Shown: in pieces, positions 39,712 through 49,313 of the stretch
Layout of the letters: every line of letters begins with the position of its first letter
How positions within the stretch are numbered: the stretch's first letter is position 1
Source of the DNA: Acetobacteraceae bacterium
GTDB lineage: Bacteria; Pseudomonadota; Alphaproteobacteria; Acetobacterales; Acetobacteraceae
Reading direction: 5' to 3'
NCBI GenBank assembly: GCA_027451405.1
Contig: DAIDJM010000021.1
Location: forward strand, 46,628-110,627
Length of the DNA stretch: 64,000 nt
Program-made: the position numbers and the translations under genes
The notes under the pieces: generated by a model
Seen by the model: only the letters and a program-made list of their open reading frames with translations
The model's database searches: none
What the model was told of the DNA's origin: nothing

Positions 39712-42278
39712 GGCTGGACCACGAAATTCACGATGCGGTCGGGCACGTGGATTTCCTTGACGATGCGGCGGCCTTCGAGCTGGCGCGCGACGTTCGGTTC
39801 GGCGCGCGCCGCGGCGAGCACCGTGGCGGCGGGAGCGCCCGGCGGCAATTCGATGGTGCCGCGGAGCTTGCCCATGATCTGCACCGCGATCGTCACACTT
39901 TGTTTCGCGGTCAGCGCAGGATCGGATTCGGGCCAGGGTTCGAGGGCGAGCAAGCCGGCGCCCGGGTTAAGCGCCGCGTGGATCGTTTCGGCCAGATGCG
40001 GGATCATCGGCGCGGCGAGGCGGATCGCGATGACAACCGCTTCGCGGCGGGCCCAGGCGAGGCCGGGTTGCGCGGGCGCGCGGTCGGCCTCGGCGATGCT
40101 GCCGGCGAGTTCGTAGATCCTGGCGACCGCGACGTTGAAGGCGAAATTGTCGAGCGCGGTGGTGACGGCGTCGATCGCGCGATGGGCGGCGCGGCGAAGA
40201 TCCAGCGCGTCGGGGCCGAACTCGGCGGGTTTCGCTGCCTCGGGGCCCGTGCTCGCGAGGGCTATCCGATACAGGCGGTGCAGGAAGCGGCTGGCGCCGG
40301 CGACGCCGGCCTGCGTCCATTCGATGTCGCGCTCGGGCGGGTTGTCGGAGAGGATGAACCAGCGGGCAGTATCGGCACCGTAACGGTCGATGATGGTGCC
40401 GGGCGCGACCGTGTTGCGGCGGGATTTCGACATCGCCTCGACGCGGCCGATTTCAACCGGCTCGCCGGTGCCGATGCGGGTCGCGCTGCCGTCGGCGCCG
40501 CGCTCGACTTCCTCGGGGTAGAGCCAAGTGCCGTCGGCCGCGCGATAGCTTTCGTGCGTGACCATGCCCTGCGTGAACAGTCCGGCGAACGGCTCGCCGA
40601 CCGCGAGATGGCCGGTTTCGCGCATCGCGCGGGAGAAGAAGCGCGAATAGAGCAGGTGCAGGATCGCGTGCTCGATGCCGCCGATATATTGATCGACCGG
40701 GAGCCAGCCACCGGCGGCTTCGCGCACGACGGGGATAGTCGCGTGCGGACTGCAGAAGCGCGCGTAATACCAGGAGCTGTCCACGAAGGTGTCGAACGTG
40801 TCGGTCTCGCGCGTGGCGGCGCCGCCGCATTGCGGGCACGCAACGTGTTTCCAGCTCGGGTGGTGATCGAGCGGGTTGCCGGGGCGGTCGAACGTGACGT
40901 CCTCGGGCAGCAGCACGGGCAGCGGCGCGGGGACGGCGCCGCAGGCCGCGCAATGGATGATGGGAATCGGGCAGCCCCAGTAGCGCTGGCGGCTGACGCC
41001 CCAGTCGCGCAGGCGCCAATTGACCACGCCCTGGCCCGCGCCGAGCCGCTCGAGCTCGGCGATGGCGGCGCGCTTGGCCTCATCGGTGGTCATGCCGTCG
41101 AGAAAGCCCGAATTCGCGATACGGCCGGGGCCGGTATAGGCTTCGGTTGCGCCCTCGAAATCGTGCGGCTCGGCCGGGATCACGACGGGCGGGATCGGCA
41201 GCCCGTATTTGCGGGCGAATTCGAAATCGCGCTGGTCGTGGGCAGGGCAGCCGAAAATGGCGCCGGTGCCGTATTCCATCAGCACGAAATTCGCGATCCA
41301 GACCGGGAAGGTGGCCTCGGGAAGGAACGGGTGACGGACGCGCAGCCCCGTGTCGAAGCCGAGTTTCTCGGCGGTTTCGATCGCGGCCTCGCTGGTGCCG
41401 AGCCGGCGGCATTCGGCGATGAAGCCGGCGGCCTCGGCGTTCTGCGCGGCGATCGCGGCGGCGATCGGGTGCTCGGGGGCGACCGCGAGGAAGGACATGC
41501 CGAACAGCGTGTCGGGCCGCGTGGTATAGACTTCGACGCTGTCCTGGCCGCCGGCCGCCGCGGTCAGCGGGAAACGCAGCCGCGCGCCCTCGCTGCGGCC
41601 GATCCAGCGGGATTGCATCAGCCGGACGCGCTCGGGCCAGCGCGGGAGATCATCGAGCGCGGCCAGCAATTCCGGCGCGAACGCCGTGATCTTGAGGAAC
41701 CATTGCGAGAGCAGCTTTTTCTCGACCGGCGCGCCGGAGCGCCAGCCGCGGCCGTCGATGACCTGCTCGTTGGCCAGCACGGTATTGTCCACCGGGTCCC
41801 AATTGACCCAGCTTTCGCGGCGCTCGACCAGGCCGGCGCGGAAGAAATCGAGAAACAGGCTCTGCTGCTGGGCGTAATAATCGGGGTCGCAGGTGGCGAA
41901 TTCGCGCGACCAGTCGATCGAGAGGCCCATGCGCTTGAGCTCGGCGCGCATGTTGGCGATGTTGCTGCGGGTCCAGGTGCCGGGATGGATGCCGCGCTCG
42001 CGGGCGGCGTTCTCGGCGGGCAGGCCGAACGCGTCCCAGCCCATCGGATGCAGCACCTGAAAGCCGCGGGCGCGCTTGTAGCGGGCGACGACGTCGCCGA
42101 GCGTGTAATTGCGGACGTGGCCCATATGGATCTTCCCGCTCGGATACGGGAACATTTCGAGTACGTAGTATTTGGGCCGGCCGGGGGCAGGGATGTCGGT
42201 GGCGGCAAAGCAGCCGGCCGCTTCCCAGGCGGCCTGCCAGCGCGGCTCGTCGGCCGCGAAATCGTAGGTATCGCTCAT
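39708..42278 (-). CDS. leuS: Leucyl-tRNA synthetase
   Basis: This 856-residue class I synthetase charges tRNA-Leu. The HIGH-type motif is HMGH at 51-54, the CP1 editing domain contains [10 protein letters not shown], and the KMSKS-type motif is AMSKSRRN. The length and the two motifs are normal. It is the first gene of the leuS-lptE-holA unit. A GC-rich inverted pair of repeats and the DUF3576 gene lie upstream on the same strand. Confidence 0.97.
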   Translation of the reverse strand: MSDTYDFAADEPRWQAAWEAAGCFAATDIPAPGRPKYYVLEMFPYPSGKIHMGHVRNYTLGDVVARYKRARGFQVLHPMGWDAFGLPAENAARERGIHPGTWTRSNIANMRAELKRMGLSIDWSREFATCDPDYYAQQQSLFLDFFRAGLVERRESWVNWDPVDNTVLANEQVIDGRGWRSGAPVEKKLLSQWFLKITAFAPELLAALDDLPRWPERVRLMQSRWIGRSEGARLRFPLTAAAGGQDSVEVYTTRPDTLFGMSFLAVAPEHPIAAAIAAQNAEAAGFIAECRRLGTSEAAIETAEKLGFDTGLRVRHPFLPEATFPVWIANFVLMEYGTGAIFGCPAHDQRDFEFARKYGLPIPPVVIPAEPHDFEGATEAYTGPGRIANSGFLDGMTTDEAKRAAIAELERLGAGQGVVNWRLRDWGVSRQRYWGCPIPIIHCAACGAVPAPLPVLLPEDVTFDRPGNPLDHHPSWKHVACPQCGGAATRETDTFDTFVDSSWYYARFCSPHATIPVVREAAGGWLPVDQYIGGIEHAILHLLYSRFFSRAMRETGHLAVGEPFAGLFTQGMVTHESYRAADGTWLYPEEVERGADGSATRIGTGEPVEIGRVEAMSKSRRNTVAPGTIIDRYGADTARWFILSDNPPERDIEWTQAGVAGASRFLHRLYRIALASTGPEAAKPAEFGPDALDLRRAAHRAIDAVTTALDNFAFNVAVARIYELAGSIAEADRAPAQPGLAWARREAVVIAIRLAAPMIPHLAETIHAALNPGAGLLALEPWPESDPALTAKQSVTIAVQIMGKLRGTIELPPGAPAATVLAAARAEPNVARQLEGRRIVKEIHVPDRIVNFVVQP

Positions 42279-42319
42279 GTGGGCCTTGAATTAGAGCGAA
42301 GGGCGCGAGACGGGAAGGC

Positions 42320-42380
42320 GCCTCCGGCGGGCAGGGGCTCTGCCCCTGCACCCCGCTGGGGCCGAAAGGCCCCAGACCCC
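42320..42380. repeat. GC-rich double-hairpin repeat, copy 3
   Basis: This is nearly the same as the copy at 23711: GCAGGGGC, loop TCT, GCCCCTGC (42331-42349), then CTGGGGCC, loop GAAA, GGCCCCAG (42356-42375). It faces the inverted copy at 42447-42506 across about 65 bases, in the leuS leader region. Confidence 0.65.
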
Positions 42381-42446
42381 GCTACTCTGAGTGCGTGTTG
42401 GAACGCTGATCGTATCCGAAAACCGGGTCGACCGTCCCCAAGGTGA

Positions 42447-42506
42447 TGGGGTCTGGGGCCTTCCGGCCCCAGTGGAGGGGTGCAGGGGAGGCAGAGCCTC
42501 CCCTGC
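42447..42506. repeat. GC-rich double-hairpin repeat, copy 4 (inverted)
   Basis: The order of hairpins is reversed: CTGGGGCC, loop TTCC, GGCCCCAG at 42453-42472, then a long stem GCAGGGGAGGC/GCCTCCCCTGC at 42482-42506. It starts a few bases after the DUF3576 stop, so it may terminate that gene. Confidence 0.65.
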
Positions 42507-42510
42507 CGCT

Positions 42511-43056
42511 TCAGCCCTTCGCCGCCGCCGCCTGAGCCCGCAGCTCGCGCGCCCGCGCCAGCACTTTGTTCTCGATATCCGCCGCCGTCGCCGGGTTCAC
42601 CGGCGCGTCGCTCCATTGCCCGTCCTGGCGCACCTGGCGGAAGATCACCACCCGCACGCCGTCGGCGCGGAGCTGGCGGCCGAGGATGTAGGCGGTGGCC
42701 TTGAAGCGCTCGTCGCTCGTGGTCGGCGGCGAGTACCAGTCGGTGATGATGACGCCGCCGAACGGGTCGGCCGAGGCGAGCGGCATGAAGCCGAGCGTGT
42801 CGAGCGCGCCGCGCCAGAGATAGGCGTTCACGCCGAGCGCCGCGCCGGCTTCCTGCTGCTTGTTGTCCTTGGCCGGGCCGAGCACGATGCCGGCGTCGCC
42901 GAACAGCGTGCCGCCCGTCGGGTCCTTGTAGCGGTAGTCGTTATATTCGGTGTCGGCGACCGGCTTGACCGCGGGTCCGTTGCCGCCGCCGCAGCCGGCG
43001 AGGCCGAGCAGCACGAGGCCGGCAGCGATGGTAGAGGCGAACGCGGTCTTCTGCAT
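42511..43056 (-). CDS. DUF3576 lipoprotein
   Basis: The 181-residue protein has a signal peptide ending in LAGC (Cys22). Its folded part NAYLWRGALDTLGFMPLASADPFGG followed by DERFKATAYILGRQLRADGV is the DUF3576 pattern. The family is found next to leuS in many alphaproteobacteria and its function is unknown. A role in envelope upkeep together with LptE is a guess. ATG 43056 (MQKTAF) is chosen because the signal peptide starts there. Confidence 0.85.
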   Translation of the reverse strand: MQKTAFASTIAAGLVLLGLAGCGGGNGPAVKPVADTEYNDYRYKDPTGGTLFGDAGIVLGPAKDNKQQEAGAALGVNAYLWRGALDTLGFMPLASADPFGGVIITDWYSPPTTSDERFKATAYILGRQLRADGVRVVIFRQVRQDGQWSDAPVNPATAADIENKVLARARELRAQAAAAKG

Positions 43057-43139
43057 GCTGTCCTGAGCGGTCGGGGGAGGGCGCGGAGGGCCGCCGGGTT
43101 CTCTACCGCAGGGGGGCGGGAGCGCCAAGCGGCCGGCCC

Positions 43140-44738
43140 TCACCAGGTGAGGCTGGTGCCGAGCGTGAGCGCCTGGGCGTGGATCTTGTTGCCGGCGCTG
43201 GGGTCCGAGGTGCCGGCGACGATCGCCGAGGATTGGAAATCGTAGCCCGACTGCTTCCGCTCGTCCCAGAGATAGGTGAGGAACACGCCAAGCCCGGGAG
43301 CGACCTTCAGCGTGCCGCCGGCATTGAGGCCTTCCTCATGCCGCTGCCCGAGGCCGGGCGTGACGACGCTCTCGGCCGGCGTGTTGCCGGCGGAATAGGA
43401 GAACGCGCCCTGGCTGTCGGTCGAGACCCAGGAGGTGCCGAGGATCACGGGGCCGAATTCATAGGCGGCGCCGGCCGACCAGGCATCCGCCGGTTTGCCG
43501 CCGACCGGCTGCAGTGAATAGGACTGGCCGAAGCCGGACGCGAGCGCGTTGCTGAAGCGGCCGAACTGGTAGTTCGCGCCGACCAGGAAGCCGGCATAGG
43601 TCGCCTGGATGCCGACATCGCCGATGCTGAGCCCGTTGTAGGTGACCGGGCGCACGTAGCCGCTGCCGGATTTCACGTAATAGGGGCCGATGTAATTGAC
43701 GTGGCCGCCGCCGGTATAGCTGACGGTCGCGGCGAGGCCGATGCCGTTGTTGAAGATATGGCGATATCGCAATAGAATGTCGATGGTGTTGCGCCGCCGC
43801 CCGCTTTCGGCGGCGACGGTCGTGGATTCGAGCCGGTCGCAACCGACGATCGAGCTGATTCCGGCGGGAACCGTGATGGGCGAGGTGCCGACCGTGTTGC
43901 TGGTGTTGGCGAAAGCGCAGTTGCCGTCGTTGATGTTTTCGCCGGCGCTGGAGGGCTCGAAGCTGACGCCGAAATCGAAGCTGCCGATCGCGGGCGAGAG
44001 ATAGACGATCTTGTTGGTGGTGTAGGCGCTGGAATCGTCGGGAAAGGGCCAGCGGAGCTGGGCGTTGGTCGCCAGCCCGTAGCGGACGTCGCCGTTCCAG
44101 CCGCCATCGTTGAAGTTCTCGAGCACGCCGGTGAGGTAGAGCGAGCTCACGTCATCGATCGTGCCGAAACGGAGCACACCGAGATCCTTCGTTCCGACAT
44201 AGCCCCATTCGCGGCGGATATAGAGCTGGCCGCGCGCGGGATCGACGCCGGAAACCGTGCCGGCGCTGCCGCCGCCGGGCGCAATGGTGTTGTCCTGACG
44301 GATTTCGATGCTGGCGCCGTATTTGATGCCGTCGGCGGTCAGCCCGTCGAAGCCCGGATAGAGACGGGTATACTCGGTGAAGCCGTAATTGGCCTGCTTG
44401 TTCGTGGCGGTCCCGGAACTGGTCTTGTATTCGACCACCTGGGTCGGCTTGCCGTTGATGGTGACGGTGGTGGGCACCAGCGTCACGGTGGTTGTCGGGA
44501 AGCTGGTGTTGAGCTGCTGGTCGTCGAACATGCCGGCATAGAAGCGGAAGCGGCCGTTCAGGCGGACCACGACCTGGCCGGGCTCGGGGCCGCCGGCGGT
44601 GCCCTCGTCCTGCGCGACCAGCACGTTGCTGTCCTCCGGCGGGAGCAGGAAAGTGCTGTCGTCGATCTGGGCGTGCGCCGCGACGCTGCCGAGCAGGGCG
44701 GCCAGGAATGCGGACGATGTCAGCAGACGAACGCGCAT
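43140..44738 (-). CDS. Gram-negative porin
   Basis: The 532-residue protein has a cleavable signal peptide ending AAHAQ and then alternating beta-strands (VVVRLNGRFRFYAGMF, LGVLRFGTIDDVSSLYL, YGASIEIRQ), ending in the aromatic residue Trp (TLGTSLTW) as outer-membrane barrels do. Strand pattern and length fit the OmpC-like porin superfamily of alphaproteobacteria, often with a long N-terminal loop. The pore specificity is unknown. It is inserted between DUF3576 and the ThiE-like gene, where relatives often have nothing. Confidence 0.85.
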   Translation of the reverse strand: MRVRLLTSSAFLAALLGSVAAHAQIDDSTFLLPPEDSNVLVAQDEGTAGGPEPGQVVVRLNGRFRFYAGMFDDQQLNTSFPTTTVTLVPTTVTINGKPTQVVEYKTSSGTATNKQANYGFTEYTRLYPGFDGLTADGIKYGASIEIRQDNTIAPGGGSAGTVSGVDPARGQLYIRREWGYVGTKDLGVLRFGTIDDVSSLYLTGVLENFNDGGWNGDVRYGLATNAQLRWPFPDDSSAYTTNKIVYLSPAIGSFDFGVSFEPSSAGENINDGNCAFANTSNTVGTSPITVPAGISSIVGCDRLESTTVAAESGRRRNTIDILLRYRHIFNNGIGLAATVSYTGGGHVNYIGPYYVKSGSGYVRPVTYNGLSIGDVGIQATYAGFLVGANYQFGRFSNALASGFGQSYSLQPVGGKPADAWSAGAAYEFGPVILGTSWVSTDSQGAFSYSAGNTPAESVVTPGLGQRHEEGLNAGGTLKVAPGLGVFLTYLWDERKQSGYDFQSSAIVAGTSDPSAGNKIHAQALTLGTSLTW

Positions 44739-44802
44739 GCGAACTCCCCCTTCGCACTTTCGAGCCGGACAGCCGGTTCTCGGTACCGCACTAAACTTAT
44801 TT

Positions 44803-45423
44803 TTACAATACTAAACTGGTAGGAATTGGCCTCCGGTTCCGGGTCTTCCCATCCAGCGCGCCGATCGCGCCGACGCCCGCGCATAGCCGGGTCAGACGCC
44901 GGCAGGAAAGTCCGTCGATGCCGCCGAGGGCGAGCAGGGGCGGTCCGGAGCGGCGAACCCAGGAGGCGAAGCGCGCCGGGCCGAGCCCGCGCGCCCCAGG
45001 GTGGCTGCGCGTCGGGAAAACCGGGGAGAGGAAGGCGACCGCGCAGGGCAGCCGGCGGGCGCGGCGGAGGGCAGGCGGGTCGTGCGCGGCGACGGTGCAG
45101 AGGCGCCCGCGGAGATAGGCGGGCGGGTGCTCACGGCCGCGCAGATGGGGGCCGGCCCGCAGCGCGGCGGCGAGGCGCGGGTCGCCGGCGATGGTGAGCG
45201 CGAGCCGCCGCGCGCGGCAGAGCCGGGCGATCCGGCGCGCGAGGCCGGCGCGATCGGGCACGCGGTCATGGCGGAACACGACGCCGCTGCCCGGCGGCAG
45301 CCGGGCGATCGCCGGGAGCGGGTCGGGGGTGCGCCGGTCGTCGGTGAAGAGCCAGAGGACCGGATGGCGCGCGCGGCGCCGCGCCTTGACCGCCCGTGCC
45401 CAGGCCAGCAGTTTCGCATCCAT
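44803..45423 (-). CDS. Thiamine-phosphate synthase / TenI-like protein
   Basis: The 206-residue protein looks like a TIM-barrel of the ThiE/TenI family: HPVLWLFTDDRR at the start, AFLSPVFPTRSHPGARGLG for the phosphate-binding part, and PLLALGGIDG near the end. The ThiE catalytic Thr-x-Thr-Lys is not evident, so a TenI-like or diverged role is possible. ATG 45423 shares the palindrome CATG with the ATG of yggS on the other strand, so the two coding regions overlap by two bases head to head. Confidence 0.75.
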   Translation of the reverse strand: MDAKLLAWARAVKARRRARHPVLWLFTDDRRTPDPLPAIARLPPGSGVVFRHDRVPDRAGLARRIARLCRARRLALTIAGDPRLAAALRAGPHLRGREHPPAYLRGRLCTVAAHDPPALRRARRLPCAVAFLSPVFPTRSHPGARGLGPARFASWVRRSGPPLLALGGIDGLSCRRLTRLCAGVGAIGALDGKTRNRRPIPTSLVL

Positions 45424-46099
45424 GGAGACCGTCCTGGAGCAGCCTATCGCCGCCCGGCTCGCGGCGATACGGGCGCGTGTGGCGGCCGCTTGCCGGCAGG
45501 TCGGACGGGACCCGGGCGAGGTCACGCTGGTGGCGGTCAGCAAGACCCATCCGGCGGAGGCGATCGCGGCCGCGGCCGCCGCCGGGCAGCGCGTGTTCGG
45601 CGAGAACCGGGTGCAGGAGGCGGCGGCGAAATTCCCCGGCCTGCGCGAGCGCGTGCCGGATCTGCGGCTGCATCTCATCGGCGCGCTGCAGACGAACAAG
45701 GCGGCCGAGGCGGTGCGGATCGCCGACGTGATCGAGTCGCTAGACCGGCCGCGGCTGGCGGACGCGATCGCGCGGGCGGCGGAAGCGGCGGGAAGGCTGC
45801 CGGGGCTGCTCGTGCAGGTGAATATCGGCGAGGAGGCGCAGAAAGCGGGGGTGGCGCCGGGCGAAGCCGATGCGTTCATCGAGGCATGCCGGGAGCGGTT
45901 CGGGGACGCGCTGCTGGGGCTGATGGCGATTCCGCCGGCGGAGGGCGATCCGGCGCCGCTTTTCGCGCGGCTGGCGGCGATCGCGGCCCGGCACGGGCTG
46001 CGCCATCTGAGCATGGGCATGTCGGGCGATTTCGAGGCGGCGATCGCCGCCGGCGCCACCGAAATCCGCGTAGGGAGCGCGATTTTCGGCGCGCGTTGA
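45422..46099 (+). CDS. YggS-family PLP homeostasis protein
   Basis: The 225-residue protein belongs to the PLPBP/YggS family, an alanine-racemase-like barrel that binds pyridoxal phosphate through Lys41 (VAVSKTHP) and maintains vitamin B6 balance. Other family marks are FGENRVQEAAAKF, WHLIGALQTNK-like HLIGALQTNK, and LSMGMSGDFEAAI near the end. It begins on the same CATG as the opposite ThiE-like gene. It ends just before composite element E2. Confidence 0.92.
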   Translation: METVLEQPIAARLAAIRARVAAACRQVGRDPGEVTLVAVSKTHPAEAIAAAAAAGQRVFGENRVQEAAAKFPGLRERVPDLRLHLIGALQTNKAAEAVRIADVIESLDRPRLADAIARAAEAAGRLPGLLVQVNIGEEAQKAGVAPGEADAFIEACRERFGDALLGLMAIPPAEGDPAPLFARLAAIAARHGLRHLSMGMSGDFEAAIAAGATEIRVGSAIFGAR

Positions 46100-46109
46100 A
46101 AAGAGTTTT

Positions 46110-46220
46110 GTTCTTTTTTGAAAAAAAGAACCAAAAAACTTTCTCATATGACGAGGCGGTTGAAAGGCTTCGTCCCATAAGAGAGAAGTCTTTTTGGTTC
46201 TTTTTCTTCAGAAAAAGAAC
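46110..46220. repeat. Composite paired-dyad element E2
   Basis: Hairpin one at 46110-46131 (GTTCTTTTTT/AAAAAAAGAAC) follows the yggS stop by ten bases. Hairpin two at 46197-46220 is identical to the dyad at 13072-13095. The inner flanks CAAAAAACTTTC and GAAGTCTTTTTGG are inverted copies. The 65 bases between them include CATATGACG. It separates the convergent yggS and metW genes. Confidence 0.7.
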
Positions 46221-46223
46221 ACC

Positions 46224-46823
46224 CTACGCCTTCCGCAACAAAAACAAAGCCTGCTCCCCAAAAACGTTGGCCAGCCAAAGCGAGCGCCGCCACGGAGAGC
46301 GGCGCCCTGCTTCGTCGATCGCGAGCCAGCGTTCCACGACGTAATGCTCGTCCGCGCAGAGCGCGCGGAAATCGAGCAGCGTGCAGGGGTGGATGTTCGG
46401 CGTTTCGAACCAGGGCCGGTTCCAGGTCGCGGTCATCGGCATGCGCCCGGTGCGCAGTAATTGCAGGCGCACCTGCCAGTGGCCGAAATTGGGGAAACTG
46501 ACGAGCGCGCGCGTGCCGATGCGCAGCATCTGGCGCAGCACCTCGCGCGGACGTTCGACCGCCTGCAGCGTTCGCGAGAGCACGACGTAGTCGAAGGCGG
46601 CATCGGGATATTGCGCGAGATCGTGGTCGGCGTCGCCATGCATGACCGGCAGCCCGTGCGCGATGGCGCGCGTGACCTCGGCCATGTCGAGCTCGATGCC
46701 GCGCGCGTCGCAGCCGCGGGTGCGGGAGAGGTGTTCAATGAGGCCGCCATCGCCGCAGCCGATGTCGAGCACACGGCTGCTGGGGGCGATCATGTCGGCG
46801 ATCAGGGCGAGGTCTAGGCGCAT
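46224..46823 (-). CDS. metW: Methionine biosynthesis protein MetW
   Basis: The 199-residue class I methyltransferase-like protein has the SAM motif VLDIGCGDGGLIEHL and DYVVLSRTLQAVERP. In alphaproteobacteria MetW works with MetX in homoserine acylation for methionine synthesis. It follows metX on the same strand but, unlike the usual tight pair, composite element E3 (46837-46973) is inserted between them. Its stop is four bases from the dyad at 46197-46220. Confidence 0.92.
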   Translation of the reverse strand: MRLDLALIADMIAPSSRVLDIGCGDGGLIEHLSRTRGCDARGIELDMAEVTRAIAHGLPVMHGDADHDLAQYPDAAFDYVVLSRTLQAVERPREVLRQMLRIGTRALVSFPNFGHWQVRLQLLRTGRMPMTATWNRPWFETPNIHPCTLLDFRALCADEHYVVERWLAIDEAGRRSPWRRSLWLANVFGEQALFLLRKA

Positions 46824-46836
46824 GCGTGGTGAAGGA

Positions 46837-46973
46837 CTTCTTTTTTGAAAAAAAGAAGCAAAAAACTTTCGTCTGTTTGGACCATGCCGCTCAGGCGCTG
46901 ATCGGATACGATCGGCATCCGGACCGCACTCGAACGAGAAAAAGTTCTTTGGTTCTTTCTTTCAAGAAAGAAC
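46837..46973. repeat. Composite paired-dyad element E3
   Basis: Hairpin one at 46837-46858 (arms CTTCTTTTTT/AAAAAAAGAAG) and hairpin two at 46952-46973 (GTTCTTTCTT/AAGAAAGAAC) are 93 bases apart. The inner flanks CAAAAAACTTTC and GAAAAAGTTCTTTGG are inverted. Hairpin two contains the metX stop. The element lies between metX and metW, where it could attenuate metW. Confidence 0.65.
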
Positions 46974-48116
46974 ATTCTCTTCCTTCCTTTGCTGCTCCCC
47001 GCATCCTTTGAGAAATCCGCTCACGGTGCGATGGAAATCCGGCTCGTCGAGCAGGAACGCATCGTGTCCCCGATCGGTCTCGATCTCCACGAAGCTCACG
47101 TTTGCCGCCGCCCGGTTGAGCGCGCGCGCCACGGCGCGCAGTTGCGCCGTCGGAAAGAGCCAGTCCGAGGTGAAGGAGATGAGGCAGAACCGGGTGCGGC
47201 TGCCGTGGAAGGCGCGGGCGAGGTCGCCGTCATGGTCGGCGGCGAGATCGAACCAGTCCATCGCGCGCGTGATGGTCAGATACGAGTTCGCATCGAAGCG
47301 GCGCACGAAGCTGCTGCCCTGGTGGCGCAGGTAGGATTCCACCTCGAACATTTCGTCGAACAGCGTGCGGCCCGCAGCCGGCCCCTGGGCGCGCGTGCGG
47401 CGGCCGAATTTGCGGGTGAGTGCCGCCTCCGAGAGATAGGTGATGTGCGCCATCATGCGGGCGACCGCGAGCCCGCGCGCCGGGATCTCGTCGTGATCGC
47501 GATACCGCCCGGCGTGGAAATGCGGATCGCCGAAGATCGCCTGGCGGCTCACCTCGTTGAAGGCGATGTTCTGCGCGGAATGATGCGCGGCGGTCGCGAT
47601 CGGGATCGCCGAGAAGACGCGCTCGGGAAAGCGCGCGGCCCATTCGAGCACCTGCATGCCGCCCATCGAGCCGCCGATCACCGAAAAGAGCCGCCCGATG
47701 CCGAGCCGGCTGACGAGCCGCGCCTGCGCCTGCACCATGTCGCCGATCGTCACGGGCGGAAAATCGGTGCCCCACAGCGTGCCGTCGGCCCGCGGCGATG
47801 CCGGGCCGGTGCTGCCCATGCAGCCGCCGAGCACGTTCGAGCAGATCACGAAATACTGCTCGGTATCGATGGCGCGGCCGGGGCCCACCACGGCTTCCCA
47901 CCAGCCGGGCTTGCCGGTGATGGGATGGGTTTCGGCCACGTACTGGTCGCCGGTGAGGGCGTGGCAGACCAGGATGGCGTTGCTGCGATCGGCGTTGAGG
48001 CGGCCGTGCGTGCGGTAGGCGAGCGTGAAGCCCGGCAGCGTCAGGCCGCATTCGAGCGGGAGCGGCTCGGGGAAATGCGCGGCCTCGTGCGCGATGTCGG
48101 CGGGCAGGCGGTCCAT
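46962..48116 (-). CDS. metX: Homoserine O-acyltransferase MetX
   Basis: The enzyme acylates homoserine (acetyl or succinyl) in methionine synthesis. It is an alpha/beta hydrolase fold with nucleophile Ser150 in IGGSMGGMQ, a catalytic Asp in FTSDWLFP and His in DRGHDAFL. The length, 384 residues, is normal for MetX. ATG 48116 is used. The longer frame upstream is antisense to hisC and tyrA. The acyl donor cannot be read from what I can see. Its last residues come from the T-rich dyad. Confidence 0.93.
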   Translation of the reverse strand: MDRLPADIAHEAAHFPEPLPLECGLTLPGFTLAYRTHGRLNADRSNAILVCHALTGDQYVAETHPITGKPGWWEAVVGPGRAIDTEQYFVICSNVLGGCMGSTGPASPRADGTLWGTDFPPVTIGDMVQAQARLVSRLGIGRLFSVIGGSMGGMQVLEWAARFPERVFSAIPIATAAHHSAQNIAFNEVSRQAIFGDPHFHAGRYRDHDEIPARGLAVARMMAHITYLSEAALTRKFGRRTRAQGPAAGRTLFDEMFEVESYLRHQGSSFVRRFDANSYLTITRAMDWFDLAADHDGDLARAFHGSRTRFCLISFTSDWLFPTAQLRAVARALNRAAANVSFVEIETDRGHDAFLLDEPDFHRTVSGFLKGCGEQQRKEENVLS

Positions 48117-48218
48117 GGGTGGCGCCGCTTTGCCCGCCGCGGGCGGGGCTGGCAAGGCGGGCCGGCCCGCGCGCGCCGGCACCTTGCGGGGCGGGGGGCT
48201 TGGCGGCAGAACCGCGCC

Positions 48219-49313
48219 ATGCCGCCGCGTCCGCGCCCTGGTGTTCTCGCGATCGAGCCTTATTCGCCGGGGGTGGCGAAGCTGCCCGGCGTGTCGCGCG
48301 TCATCAAGCTCTCCTCCAACGAGGGCGCGTTCGGCGCGCCACCCGCCGCCGTGCGCGCGGTCCAGGCAGCCCTCGACCGGCTCCATCGCTATCCCGACGG
48401 CGGTGCCCACCGGCTGCGGCACGCGATCGGCGAGCGCTTCGGCCTCGATCCCGAGCGCATCGTCTGCGGCGCGGGCTCGGACGATCTGATTTTCCTGCTC
48501 TGCCACATCTATGGCGGACCCGGCACCGAGCTCATCATGACCGAGCACGGTTTTTCGATCTACGACATCGCCGGCCGGCTCGCCGGCGGCAGCGTGGTGA
48601 AGACGCCGGAACGGCGCCTCACCGCCGATGTCGACGCGATCCTGGCCGCCGTCACGCCGCGCACGCGAATGGTGTTCATCGCCAACCCCAACAATCCCAC
48701 CGGCAGTGTCCTGCCCGCCGCGGAGACCCGCCGGCTGCGCGCGGGACTGCCCGAGGATGTGCTGCTCGTTCTCGACGGCGCCTATGCCGAATATCTCGAC
48801 CGGCCCGATTACGATCCCGGAACCGCGCTGGTCGATGCCGGCGAGAACACGGTGATGACCCGCACTTTCTCGAAGATCTTCGGGCTTGGCGGGTTGCGGC
48901 TCGGCTGGGCCTATGCGCCCGAGCCGATCGTCGATGGGCTGCACCGCGCGCGCTCGCCGTTCAACGTGTCGGTGGCGGCGCATGAGGGCGGCATCGCGGC
49001 GCTCGCCGAACCCGGCTGGGTGGAGCGCAGCCGCGCCCACAACGCGGCCGAGCGCGCGCGCCTCTCGGCGGCGCTCGGCGATATCGGCATCACCGTGCAT
49101 CCGAGCGAGGCGAATTTTGTGCTCGCCGATTTCGGCACGCCGGCGGAGGCCGCCCAGGCCGATGAGGCGTTGCGCGCCCGCGGCCTGATCGTGCGGCGCG
49201 TGGGCGGTTACGGCCTGCCGCACTGCCTGCGCATCACGATCGGGCTCGCCGACGAGAACGACCTGGTGATCGCGGCCCTGCGGGAACGGGTTCTCCAGAC
49301 GGCGCATGGCTGA
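48219..49313 (+). CDS. hisC: Histidinol-phosphate / aromatic aminotransferase
   Basis: The 364-residue PLP aminotransferase has the class I/II pattern: [10 protein letters not shown] (substrate end), [11 protein letters not shown] (N-P-N-N-P-T-G), DGAYAEYLD, and the PLP Lys219 in [17 protein letters not shown]. It is typical of HisC. Coupling to tyrA by an eight-base overlap suggests a role in tyrosine/phenylalanine transamination too. It starts at ATG 48219, divergent from metX across 102 bases. Confidence 0.92.
   Translation: MPPRPRPGVLAIEPYSPGVAKLPGVSRVIKLSSNEGAFGAPPAAVRAVQAALDRLHRYPDGGAHRLRHAIGERFGLDPERIVCGAGSDDLIFLLCHIYGGPGTELIMTEHGFSIYDIAGRLAGGSVVKTPERRLTADVDAILAAVTPRTRMVFIANPNNPTGSVLPAAETRRLRAGLPEDVLLVLDGAYAEYLDRPDYDPGTALVDAGENTVMTRTFSKIFGLGGLRLGWAYAPEPIVDGLHRARSPFNVSVAAHEGGIAALAEPGWVERSRAHNAAERARLSAALGDIGITVHPSEANFVLADFGTPAEAAQADEALRARGLIVRRVGGYGLPHCLRITIGLADENDLVIAALRERVLQTAHG

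Noticed and set aside
46110..46220. Small proteins with LFFKKE-like sequence
   Set aside because: These short frames come from translating the T-rich/A-rich dyads. The same peptide pattern recurs at each copy.
48117..48218. SAM-II type riboswitch upstream of metX
   Set aside because: The sequence is a GC-rich run of GCG/CGG blocks and I cannot build the conserved pseudoknot pieces.
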